Source: Trachelipus rathkii (lineage: Eukaryota; Arthropoda; Malacostraca; Isopoda; Trachelipodidae). From it: DNA of 10,000 bases. This document shows, one piece after another, positions 1-7,369 of the stretch (within the stretch, counting starts at the first letter, position 1; every line of letters begins with the position of its first letter). Under the pieces are notes generated by a model. The model saw only the letters and a list, made by a program, of their open reading frames with translations, was not told the origin of the DNA and did no database searches. Position numbers and translations under genes: made by a program. The stretch spans positions 5,001-15,000 of the forward strand of contig JABUQX010061691.1 of assembly GCA_015478945.1 (NCBI GenBank), given 5' to 3'.

Positions 1-427
<427 letters not shown>

Positions 428-600
428 AAAACTTTATTTTGAAGAACCCTTTGACCCCGAGGGACGCTGCTCAAGACTTGGAGGAAAGTTTTGTATTTTC
501 CCAAATGCTATTCCAAACATTTGCAGACACAAACTATTTGGACGCTATATTGGTTTGCAAAAATCTTATTGGATCAAAGTTGTGGGAGAGGGACCAATGA
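428..600 (+). CDS. Candidate terminal coding exon of an unidentified host gene
   Basis: Reading from the candidate acceptor, the frame containing codon 430-432 stays open for 56 sense codons and ends at TGA 598-600. It has no useful start codon, so it would have to be spliced. The composition looks protein-like: mixed hydrophobic, acidic and polar residues, a segment [12 protein letters not shown], then an aromatic and aliphatic helix-like stretch, ending in LWERDQ. I do not recognise the family. Base composition here is more balanced than in the AT-rich sequence on both sides. After the stop the DNA turns into AT-rich, stop-filled sequence that would suit a 3' untranslated region, though I see no canonical AATAAA signal on this strand before the next (TA)n tract. 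The alternative is a chance open frame or an old pseudogene fragment. The coincidence of acceptor and frame is the main support. Confidence 0.42.
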
Positions 601-714
601 CCAAAAGCTTGCTTGAATAGTATAGTTTTATTTTTACTTTAATTTATATTTACCTCCTGTAATTCTTTTAGACCTAGTATTTTATCTCCGCTAAATCTTT
701 AAACCTAGTTCCTC

Positions 715-718
<4 letters not shown>
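601..718. other. AT-rich non-coding sequence (possible 3' UTR)
   Basis: T-rich sequence following the candidate terminal exon, with stops in all frames. It holds no recognisable RNA gene or mobile element and no clear AATAAA. It could be the 3' untranslated part of the same exon. Confidence 0.35.
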
Positions 719-811
<93 letters not shown>

Positions 812-816
812 ATTAT
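719..816. repeat. (TA)n microsatellite
   Basis: About 95 bases of TA dinucleotide with two TATTA interruptions at its right end. It directly borders the 3' end of the minus-strand retrotransposon, so it may be either the element's simple-sequence tail or the target into which it inserted. Confidence 0.95.
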
Positions 817-887
817 ATTCATCACCGTCTCCCACATAACTGCAGGGTGGTGTCAGTTGCAGATCGGGAATGCTGTTGGCTTATTTG

Positions 888-1306
888 CTATGTTCCAGGT
901 TGTTCAGTTAATTGCAACCCTTGACGGAACTTTCCATGAACTATTCTTCTCCAAGTGATCCTGTCTCGCGTTAATCTATTTCCTTCATCCATACTAATCC
1001 CCTTTGCTATTAATAGGTCCTTTACTCCATCAACCCACCTCCATTTGGGTTTTCCCCTTCTCCTATTGCCTACCACTTCGGATTTAAAAACCTTCTTAGT
1101 CAATCTATTATCATTCATTCTAAGCACGTGACCATACCATCTTAGTACCCCTTGATTTGCTCTTTCCATCAGACATTTCTCCTATCGGCACATATCCCTT
1201 ATCCTTACATTTCTAATTCTATCTACTCTCTTTATTCCACAAATATCTCGTAAACCTTTCATTTCTAAAACCTCAACTCTTTTTTTTTTATTTTAGTGTT
1301 TAATGC
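888..1306 (-). pseudogene. Broken C-terminal part of LINE ORF
   Basis: Continuation of the RT frame after the TGA at 1307-1309. A ten-base A run on the minus strand (about 1280-1290) coincides with a change of frame. The new frame then reads a segment with EMKGLRDICGIKRVDRIRN, is interrupted by TAG at 1182-1184, and continues through RWYGHVLRM and RRGKPKWRWVDGVK to a stop at 888-890. These are the familiar C-terminal motifs of this LINE type, whose function is poorly defined. Two stops and one frame change within about 130 bases show that the copy is dead. The ATG at 1167-1169 is only an internal methionine and does not mark a separate gene. Confidence 0.75.
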
Positions 1307-2733
1307 TCACGTCTCACATCCATACAGAACAGTTGGAACAAATATACACTCGAACAATTTCATTTTTACCTTCCTTGTTAAATTTTCATTTTTCCATAAT
1401 TCTCTAAGGCTGCTTAATACTCTTTCACCCTCAGCAACCCTATGGTCAATCTCTTCTTTCATGCCTCCGAAAGCCCCAATATCCGTTCCTAAGTATCTAA
1501 AAACTGTTGTCTCTGCTAGGCTTTCCCCATTCACCTTTATGATATCCAACCCAGATTGAGAATCGTCTCCTTTTGGTTTTGCACTAATTTTCATCACTTT
1601 ACTTTTAGCTGAATTAATTTTTAATCCTTTTCCTTGGCACACTCGTTCAAACTCAAGCACCAAATCACGCAGTTTTTCCTTTGTATCGGCAATCAACACA
1701 GAATCGTCGGCAAAAAGTAAGACACTTTTCTCACAATTACTGTCATTCAGATTCATTTCAGCTCCTTTGGCAAATTTATCCATATCCTTAACTACACTAT
1801 CTATAAAGATATTAAACAACCATGGAGACATAACACAACCTTGTCTCAGACCCACTCCTATTTTAAACCACTCCCCTTCCTTCCTGTTAATCCTAACACA
1901 CCCTCTACTGTTCTTGTAAAATGCTTTAATCGCCTTTAATAGCAAACCATTTATTCCATAACTTTCTAATGTTCTCCACAACTTTCCTCTTTGCACTCTA
2001 TCATATGCCTTTTCCAAATCAAGAAAGCATGCAAAAACGTCTTTCTTCTTTTCTAAGAATTTCTCTGCCAGCATTCTCAAGGTAAATACCTGATCCACAC
2101 ATCCTCGACCATCCCTAAAACCACATTGTTCCTCTCCAATCTGTTTATCTGTAATACTTTTAACTTTTTCTATTATAATTCGTCCATATATTTTACCTAC
2201 AACACTCAATAAGCTTATTCCTCTATAATTAGAACACTCCTTTTTGTCCCCCTTACCCTTATAAATTGGTACAAGACAGGAATCTTGCCAATCTTGTGGT
2301 ACCTCGCACTGATCCCAGCAAACATTGAATAATCTCATCAGCCACTCCACAACAATGTCACCTCCCTTTTTCAACATTTCTACTTGTATAGCATCTAACC
2401 CAGAAGATTTTCCTCCTTTTGACTTCTTCAAAGCATTCACTATTTCATCCTTTGTAATATGCCCTACATTTACATTTCTAAACTCTTCCATCGTGATATT
2501 TTGTCTTCTTTCTTCCTCCTCATCTACTCTTCCAGCATTTAATAGTTCCTTAAAATGTTCTTTCCATCTCTCCTCCACTTCTCTATCATCCTGAACTACA
2601 TTCCCATCCAAAGCCTTTACTCCAATTATGACGTCTTCTCTCTTATTCCGAATCTTGTTAATCTCCTTCCAAAATAGTTTACTCTTCTCCTGATAGTTAG
2701 CAACAATATTTCCACTCCACCGTTCGTCTGCCC

Positions 2734-2738
<5 letters not shown>
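1307..2738 (-). pseudogene. Reverse transcriptase region of LINE ORF, open but truncated
   Basis: This would be the RNA-dependent DNA polymerase of a target-primed retrotransposon. Reading from 2738 towards 1307, about 476 codons are open. In order they hold the linker (KLFWKEI), the finger motif with [16 protein letters not shown], motif [12 protein letters not shown] (about 1993-2025, catalytic Asp), motif [11 protein letters not shown] (about 1822-1851), motif C FADD (1703-1714, catalytic Asp pair), motif D with [11 protein letters not shown], motif E FRYLGTD, and the thumb end VLYGCET. The frame stops at TGA 1307-1309, where relatives normally have Trp. There is no genuine start: the nominal start lies in the (TA)n tract, which contributes a false Ile-Tyr leader. 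The catalytic core looks undamaged, so decay is fairly recent. Without an endonuclease domain the copy is not autonomous. Confidence 0.85.
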
Positions 2739-2805
<67 letters not shown>

Positions 2806-2839
2806 CTGTATACATATATATTATATATATATATATATA

Positions 2840-2916
<77 letters not shown>

Positions 2917-2990
2917 ATAATATATATAATATATATATAACTATATATATATATATATATATACATATATATTTATATATAATATATATA

Positions 2991-3048
<58 letters not shown>

Positions 3049-3081
3049 ATAATAATAATAATAATAACTCTTCTATATAAG

Positions 3082-3166
<85 letters not shown>
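2739..3166. repeat. Compound (TA)n/(TAA)n microsatellite
   Basis: Over 400 bases of TA dinucleotide with short interruptions, (TAA)n stretches near 2911-2920 and 3048-3067, and a small non-repeat island near 3068-3085. It lies between two LINE copies that point away from each other. Long self-complementary tracts like this are prone to slippage and to assembly error, so its true length is uncertain. Confidence 0.95.
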
Positions 3167-3169
<3 letters not shown>

Positions 3170-3174
3170 TGATA

Positions 3175-4172
3175 TATAATTGACGAAAAAGCGAAATGTG
3201 CATGTGTAGGAGAAGAAGAGGCAAATGAACAGTTTGGAAGAGGAGGATGAATGGGGACAGAAAGGAATAGGAAGCTCTTCTGGAAGGAAGTTCGAAGGTT
3301 AAGAATGAGAATAAGGGAACCTGCTTAGAATAATGAAAAGGATGGGTAGCTTGTAACTGATATGAAATGGATGTGAGGGAGTGTGGAAAAGAACACTTCG
3401 AGAATCTATATATTAGTAGTAATGAAGAGGTGATAGTAGATGTGTATTGGGTTTGATAGTTGCAAGAATAGGTACATTTTGGGGATGAGGTCATCTAGCA
3501 GAGAGGAGGTAATAGGTAAGTGAAGAGGGTGAAAAATGGTAAATCTGCAGGTAGAGATGAAATTACTGGAATGATCAAGAACGGAGGCGAGATGGTGATT
3601 GATTGGATTTGTAAGTTGTGTAACAAAGCGTTTATGGAGGATATAGTTCCGAGGGATTTGGAGGAGAGCAGTAATAATACCCTTATATAAGGGTAAGGGA
3701 GATAAGAAGGGAACTATAGGAATGAAATTAGTTTATTAAGTGTTGTAGGAAAGATATGCTGGTATTTTGATCGAAAGAGTGCGTCTAGTGACTGAGGGAC
3801 TGACTAGGAAGGTGAAGACAAAGGTGCGTTTAGAAGGTGGTAGAGGATGTATGGATCAAATCTTTACATTAATGAAACAAATGACTGAGAAAATGAGGGA
3901 GAAGAAGAATAAATTGTATTTAGGTTTTATGGATATGCAACAGGCGTATATGATAGGATTAATAGGTAAGCTCTATGGCAGGTGTTAGTAATATATGGTA
4001 TTGGAGGTGGCTTCTGAATGGAATCAAAAGTATGTATGACGATAGTGAAGCGTGTGTAGATAAGTAGATTACAATAAAAGTGACTGGTTAATATTAATAG
4101 CGGGTGGACAGGGATGTGTTATGTCCCCTGGTGATTTCAATTTGTATATGGATGGGGTAATGAAAGAATTCT
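3175..4172 (+). pseudogene. Heavily decayed LINE reverse transcriptase remnant
   Basis: No single frame is open for long, but successive frames carry recognisable RT pieces in the right order: RKLFWKEV (about 3270-3295), then KNGKSAGRDEITGMIKNGG (about 3530-3590), then [10 protein letters not shown] (about 3729-3757), then GFMDMQQAY, equivalent to RT motif A (about 3922-3951), then a GCVMSP-like motif B block near 4111-4130, and finally a stretch like the start of the following helix (YMDGVMKE). It stops at about 4172, where GACCTTT repeats begin, so motif C onward is missing. Many stops and frame changes indicate a much older copy than the minus-strand element. Its sequence also differs enough to suggest another subfamily. 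The longest open piece, 3767-3988, is not a gene in its own right. Confidence 0.72.
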
Positions 4173-4290
4173 TTTGACCTTTTCTGACCTTTTTGACCTT
4201 TTCTGACCGTGACCTTTTTTGAGCTCTTTTTTGCCCTTGACCTTTTTGGGCCTTTACCTTTTGGGCCCTTGACCTTTTTCAAACTAACCC
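4173..4290. repeat. GACCTTT-rich degenerate tandem repeat
   Basis: Repeated TTTTGACC / TTTCTGACC / CCCTTGACC words with variable spacing of roughly 10 to 18 bases, strongly pyrimidine-rich on the plus strand. The Lys/Gly-rich reading frame on the minus strand over this region is a by-product of the repeat. Confidence 0.8.
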
Positions 4291-4745
4291 CTTTGGTCTT
4301 TGTCCATGATTTGGCCCGGTGGCTTTTCGGCAACCCTAATTTTTGTAGCCCCAATTTTTCGGCAACCCTGATTTTTGGCAACCCTTCGAAGAAGGGTTAC
4401 TTTCTTTAGCATCAATAACCGTTGTACGTACCCCACCCTAATTTTTTTCGACCATGGGTCAATTTTTGCCCACAGTAATTTTTGATCTTCATTTAGGGGC
4501 TTAGCTATTTTTGATGTCTTAACCTTTTTTTGTCCTTCCCCTTTGCTCCAAAGTTTGACAGATACCATGGTAATTTTGACCCACGGTAATTTTTTGTCCT
4601 TCATGGGTCAATTTTGACCCACGGTAATTTTTTGTCCTTCCTTTAGGGGCTTAGCCCTTTTTTGATGTCTTAACCTTGTTTGACCATGATATTTAGTCCT
4701 TGACCTTGCCATATACCATGGGTCATTTTGGCCCATAATTCTGGC
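4290..4745. repeat. Degenerate repeats: CAACCCTAATTTTT and CATGGGTCAATTTTGACCC types
   Basis: Two related word families alternate. GGCAACCCTGATTTTT-like words occur near 4328, 4360 and 4377. A longer unit starts with CATGGGTCAATTTT, passes through AGGGGCTTAG and GATGTCTTAACCTT, and occurs at about 4453-4530 and again at about 4603-4676. Shorter pieces lie near 4565-4600 and 4718-4738. The copy at 4604-4621 is a perfect palindrome apart from its two central bases. No coding capacity is credible here. Confidence 0.75.
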
Positions 4746-4807
4746 CATGTTGCCCCACCGTCATATTTCGTTCCTAGCAGGCAGTATGTATGGATCTATC
4801 TTGAACA

Positions 4808-4811
<4 letters not shown>

Positions 4812-4889
<78 letters not shown>
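4812..4889. repeat. (CA)n microsatellite
   Basis: Nearly 40 uninterrupted CA dinucleotides. It splits the surrounding GGGTCAATTT-type repeat region. The His-Thr and Cys-Val reading frames it creates on the two strands are artefacts. Confidence 0.97.
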
Positions 4890-4890
<1 letters not shown>

Positions 4891-4980
4891 ATACACACAT
4901 TCACTATGACACTTATACACACATTCACTATGACACTTACATTTACACATGGACACTTACATTTACACTTATTCACACGT
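4890..4980. repeat. Short tandem repeats following the (CA)n tract
   Basis: A unit of about 25 bases containing ACACATTCACTATGACAC occurs twice back to back (about 4893-4940), followed by two copies of a GGACACTTACATTTACAC-like unit. These look like decayed extensions of the (CA)n tract. Confidence 0.8.
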
Positions 4981-5007
4981 ACAAACACACGACCAACCCT
5001 TTGGTCT

Positions 5008-5085
5008 TCCATGGGTCAATTTGGCCCACCCTAATTTGGCCATCCCTAATTTTTCGGCAGCCCTAATTTTTCAACCTTTTGTATT
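5008..5085. repeat. Further copies of the GGGTCAATTT / CCCTAATTTTT repeat
   Basis: CATGGGTCAATTTGGCCCAC is followed by three CCCTAATTT-type words. This is the same family as at 4290-4745, now to the right of the (CA)n tract, showing that the microsatellite grew inside a single repeat domain. Confidence 0.75.
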
Positions 5086-5179
5086 CTACGGTACAATTTT
5101 GATGCCTCCAACGTGCCTCCACAATGGCTCCCAATCACGTAAGGAGTATCTATTGATGTTCTATTAGTGTTCTACGGAG

Positions 5180-5312
5180 TATTCTATGAGTGCCAGGTGC
5201 CAGGTGAGGTGCCAAGTGAGTGTAATGAGTGTAAGTAGGTGCCAATGAGTGCAAGTGAGGTGCCACATAGTGCGAAGTAGGTGCCACATAGGTGTAGCTG
5301 GTGCCACTTTTT
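5180..5312. repeat. GTGCCA/GAGTG minisatellite
   Basis: Roughly eight degenerate copies of GAGGTGCCA / GAGTGCCA / TAGGTGCCA words alternate with AGTGTAAGT-like words, at a period near 10 to 20 bases. There is no coding or regulatory signal that I can support. Confidence 0.75.
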
Positions 5313-5490
5313 TCCAAGCACTTTTCTAGCCTACAATTTAATAGCCCCAATATCGGTGTCTACCCCTAGGTAATAAGGTATGAGGAATCGATTGGTGTAT
5401 ATTACAAGTTGCAATGCTTTATGAGTTAGTATTTTTATAACACTTATAGCATGATAGAATATATATCTAAAGAGTTACACATTTGAGACA
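5313..5490. other. Unassigned AT-rich sequence
   Basis: Single-copy looking sequence between the minisatellite and the GC-rich block. All frames are closed frequently, and I see no recognisable gene, RNA or mobile element. Confidence 0.5.
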
Positions 5491-5637
5491 GTGACCGCAA
5501 ACGTTTCAGAGTCCGCGAAACCGCCGCGTGCGCCCGCAGGCGCAATATTACCGCGTAACGTCGCCGCGTGCGCCCACAGGCATATTTCACGTACCCGCCG
5601 CCGCGTGCGTCCGCAGACGCAATATTGCCGCGTGAAC
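5491..5637. repeat. GC- and CpG-rich tandem block, 37-40 bp period
   Basis: Three copies of CCGCCGCGTGCGYCC-like sequence begin at about 5521, 5561 and 5598. The first and third are followed by CGCAATATTRCCGCGT. Composition jumps from AT-rich to strongly CpG-rich and back within 150 bases. A 67-codon open frame across it is just the repeat being free of stops. It does not recur in the part of the right inverted arm visible here. Confidence 0.7.
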
Positions 5638-5739
5638 AAAAAATATGATATCAATGTAAACTATTCAAAGAATTTCTTTTCAAATATACTATGAGTCATT
5701 CATTTTTACTACAATTGTACGAAATTTTATTAAAAACAT

Positions 5740-6146
5740 ATACTTTACATACCTTAAAGCAGTAAATCAGTAAATCAATAGAGGTGTTATTACCTAACAC
5801 CTAAGGGATTAGTATGCTTTTGTTTTACTGTTTTACTGCTTTAACTCATATGTTTTACTGCTTTAACTCTCTGCTTTACTGCTTTAACTATCTGCTTTAC
5901 TGCTTTAACTCTCTGCTTTACTGCTTTAACTCATATACATTACATACCTTAAAGCAGTAAATCAGTAAATCAATAGAGGTGTTACCTAACACCTAAGGGA
6001 TTAGTATGCTTTTGTTTTACTGTTTTACTGCTTTAACTCTATGCTTTACTGCTTTAACTCTCTGCTTTACTGCTTTAACTCTCTGCTTTACTGTTTTAAC
6101 TATCTGCTTTACTGCTTTAACTATCTGCTTTACTGCTTTAACTCAT
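5740..6146. repeat. Two copies of a ~200-bp unit containing 21-bp arrays
   Basis: Unit A (5740-5934) and unit B (5935-6146) share TACATACCTTAAAGCAGTAA, a hairpin-capable GGTGTTA...TAACACC, and CTAAGGGATTAGTATGC. Each ends in a tandem array of a 21-base unit, CTCTGCTTTACTGCTTTAACT, with about 4 to 6 variants. Unit A carries a 3-base ATT insertion in the hairpin loop, and unit B has more array copies. The segment TTAAAGCAGTAAA at the start of each unit is the exact reverse complement of the core of every array repeat, so multiple fold-backs are possible. Degenerate array copies reappear in opposite orientation at 9935-10000. Confidence 0.88.
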
Positions 6147-6280
6147 ATATTTATTTTTGTTTTAATACTTTTTATTTATTTCTATTTTTATTTTGTTTTA
6201 ATACTTTTTATTTATTTTTATTTTATTATTTTTATTTTATTATTTTTATTTTGTTTTAATACTTTTTATTTAAAAATTGT
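6147..6280. repeat. T-rich repeats (TTTTAATACTTTTTATTTATTT)
   Basis: Three copies of TTGTTTTAATACTTTTTATTTA lie within (TTTTA)n-like sequence. The same stretch is present in reverse orientation at about 9831-9935 with small length differences. It lies between the 21-bp arrays and the cassette's putative promoter. The very hydrophobic Phe/Leu reading frames over 6006-6287 are artefacts. Confidence 0.8.
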
Positions 6281-6309
6281 AATGTAAGAAAAACACATGC
6301 AGTGTCTGT

Positions 6310-6317
6310 TATATAAA
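6310..6317 (+). promoter_or_regulatory. TATA-like motif upstream of the ATPase gene
   Basis: TATATAAA lies about 100 bases upstream of the ATPase start codon, in a non-repeat stretch (6281-6324) that is preserved in the right arm (minus strand, 9785-9792). Conservation in both arms is weak evidence, because the whole region is duplicated. The motif could equally be chance in AT-rich DNA. Confidence 0.25.
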
Positions 6318-6324
6318 CATTTTA

Positions 6325-6356
6325 TTTTAATAAAATTGTACGAAATTTTATTAAAA
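6325..6356. repeat. Perfect hairpin, 13-bp stem and 6-base loop
   Basis: TTTTAATAAAATT (6325-6337) and AATTTTATTAAAA (6344-6356) are exact reverse complements around the loop GTACGA. The right half plus flank (35 bases, 6335-6369) is repeated exactly at 5714-5748 without its left partner. The hairpin sits between the TATA-like motif and the ATPase start. Confidence 0.8.
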
Positions 6357-6418
6357 ACATATACTTTACTGCTTTACAGCTTTAATTAATCTCATTATTC
6401 ATTATTCACTTAACGAGT

Positions 6419-6952
6419 ATGGATGTGGAGAAATTTACGTTCCGAAGTCCGGCTACATGTCTTGTAGCTGGACCGACAGGCTGTGGTAAAACCTTTCTAT
6501 TATTAAATATTTTAAAGGAAATGGAGATTTTTGAGCAAGCCCCTGTAAAAATAATATGGTGTTATAATGTTTATCAGGAAAAATTTAAAGAATATAAAGA
6601 TGTTATTCAATTTCATGAAGGCATATACGATATTAGATCGTTGGACAATATACATGGTCACAAAATTATTGTATTAGATGATTTAATGCACAAATTGAAT
6701 TTGGAAATAGCAGAAGCGTTCACAGTTTATTCTCACCATCTAAATATCTCTGTGTTTTTCATAACACAGAATATTTTTCATCAAAGCAAGCATATGCGAA
6801 GTGTTTCTTTAAACACACAGTATTTACTGTTGTTTGGCCAGAGAAGAGACATGAGTCAAATTAATGTATTGGCAACTCAAATGTTTCCCCTTCAAAGGAA
6901 AGAGTTCTTAAAAGTATATAAAGAGGTTACTTCGATCCCCACGGTTATTTGA
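6419..6952 (+). CDS. A32/FtsK-like DNA packaging ATPase (Polinton/adintovirus type), left copy
   Basis: A P-loop ATPase that in this virus group drives DNA into preformed capsids. In 177 residues it shows Walker A GPTGCGKT (residues 18-25), Walker B IIVLDDLM with two acidic residues (83-90), and a TQN sensor-like motif (116-118) following a hydrophobic strand. This is the compact HerA/FtsK-superfamily pattern of viral packaging ATPases. The start at 6419 is the first ATG after a stop-rich AT leader and sits 17 residues before the P-loop, as expected. The frame ends at TGA 6950-6952, but recognisable C-terminal sequence continues in the -1 frame from about 6940 to a TAA at 7042-7044. A single-base break in the C run at 6937-6940 is the simplest explanation. 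A second copy lies inverted at 9233-9688. Assignment to the ATPase superfamily is firm. The exact virus lineage is inferred from the neighbours. Confidence 0.85.
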   Translation: MDVEKFTFRSPATCLVAGPTGCGKTFLLLNILKEMEIFEQAPVKIIWCYNVYQEKFKEYKDVIQFHEGIYDIRSLDNIHGHKIIVLDDLMHKLNLEIAEAFTVYSHHLNISVFFITQNIFHQSKHMRSVSLNTQYLLLFGQRRDMSQINVLATQMFPLQRKEFLKVYKEVTSIPTVI

Positions 6953-7044
6953 TGTGTGAACTTCACCCAAAAAACACGCACAGAGTGTTGCTCCGTACCA
7001 ACATTCTTCCCTATGAGATAGAAACTGTATACATACCTGAATAA
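6940..7044 (+). pseudogene. Out-of-frame C-terminal tail of the left ATPase
   Basis: In the frame of codon 6940-6942 there are 34 sense codons before TAA 7042-7044. They include LMCELHP and a LLRTNILP segment, of the kind that ends packaging ATPases of this group. The other frames over this stretch are closed. The terminal TAA shares its last base with the ATG of the next gene. It is therefore best read as the severed end of the ATPase, separated by a one-base loss near 6937-6940. Confidence 0.65.
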
Positions 7045-7262
7045 TGAGTGCTCTAGTTGCAAAGTATTTACCTCTTATAAAAAAATTTAAAAAGCTGAAA
7101 CCTTCTGAAAAACGTAAACTAATTAGTGAGGATGAGAAATTCATCCAGTGTGTATGTGAAGTCTGTTTAAATCTTATAAAAGGAAATGTTCCTTTAAACA
7201 GACCTCAGAAGGTAAAGCTACGTCGTTATAGAAACATCATTAAAAACTCTCCCTCAACATAA
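7044..7262 (+). CDS. pX-like small basic core protein, left copy (frame-broken)
   Basis: A 72-residue lysine-rich protein with a central CEVCLNLIKGNVPLNRPQ segment followed by basic KVKLRRYRN. In Polinton/adintovirus-type elements a small basic protein of this kind, compared by others with the adenovirus pX core protein, follows the packaging ATPase and is thought to contact packaged DNA. Its start ATG (7044-7046) overlaps the stop of the shifted ATPase tail by one base. The frame closes at 7260-7262, but the -1 frame continues from about 7244 with a Lys-rich stretch, a run of glycines and a hydrophobic FLPLLF segment, ending at TAA 7367-7369. This tail is the usual C-terminal signature, so the present stop is premature. 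The break lies in or just after the A run at 7242-7246. Function is inferred from family and position. Confidence 0.62.
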   Translation: MSALVAKYLPLIKKFKKLKPSEKRKLISEDEKFIQCVCEVCLNLIKGNVPLNRPQKVKLRRYRNIIKNSPST

Positions 7263-7369
7263 AAAATCTGAAAAATAAAAAGAAGTTACTACAGAGAGGA
7301 GGAGGAGTATTCCTACCATTACTCTTCTCCGTTATAGCTCCACTGATAACTAAGTGGTTGGCACCATAA
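7244..7369 (+). pseudogene. Out-of-frame C-terminal tail of the pX-like gene
   Basis: The frame containing codon 7244-7246 is open for 41 codons to TAA 7367-7369. It runs from basic residues (KNKKK) through a glycine cluster (about 7298-7306) into hydrophobic LPLLFSVIAPLI, the basic-then-glycine-then-hydrophobic ending expected of this small core protein. The stop shares one base with the ATG of the next gene. The right arm has one extra A in the matching homopolymer, which supports a one-base deletion here. Confidence 0.62.

Larger units (their letters stand above)
817..2738 (-). mobile_element. 5'-truncated non-LTR (LINE) retrotransposon, probably RTE-like
   Basis: The block carries a long RT frame, a decayed C-terminal segment and a short 3' flank (817-887), with (TA)n sequence on both ends. 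The N-terminal apurinic-type endonuclease expected of this class is absent, because the element begins inside the linker ahead of the RT palm at 2738. The 3' end has no poly(A) tail and runs straight into (TA)n. The clade is inferred from the RT motifs and from a C-terminal segment with RWYGHVLRM and RRGKPKWRWVDGVK, which is common in LINE copies of invertebrate genomes. An exact clade assignment needs a tree. Confidence 0.82.

Noticed and set aside
2697..3494. Minus-strand open frames over the compound (TA)n tract and the edge of the plus-strand LINE
   Set aside because: They consist of repeat translation plus the antisense of the decayed RT remnant.
3767..3988. Plus-strand 73-residue open frame as a separate gene
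   Set aside because: It is one in-frame piece of the decayed reverse transcriptase (it contains the motif A-like segment) and ends at internal lesions.
4094..4604. Basic Lys/Gly-rich minus-strand proteins
   Set aside because: Composition follows directly from GACCTTT and CCCTAATTTTT repeats. There is no domain and no repeat-independent sequence.
4728..5066. His-Thr and Cys-Val rich open frames on both strands
   Set aside because: They are translations of the (CA)n tract and neighbouring short tandem repeats.
5541..5556. CAATATTAC resembling the rolling-circle nonanucleotide of geminiviruses and circoviruses
   Set aside because: Only about three flanking base pairs can pair, no Rep gene is nearby, and the second unit reads CAATATTGC. 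It is best explained by the tandem repeat.
5826..6146. Possible CRISPR-like array
   Set aside because: The 21-bp units are directly adjacent, with no unique spacers, in eukaryotic DNA. This is an ordinary minisatellite.
6006..6287. Hydrophobic repeat protein with possible membrane segments (LCFTALT repeats)
   Set aside because: The 21-bp array has a period divisible by three and is stop-free by chance. It is followed by T-rich sequence giving Phe/Tyr/Leu. There is no independent coding evidence.
6908..7144. Minus-strand 78-residue open frame across the ATPase/pX junction
   Set aside because: Antisense to two better-supported genes, and it has no recognisable features.
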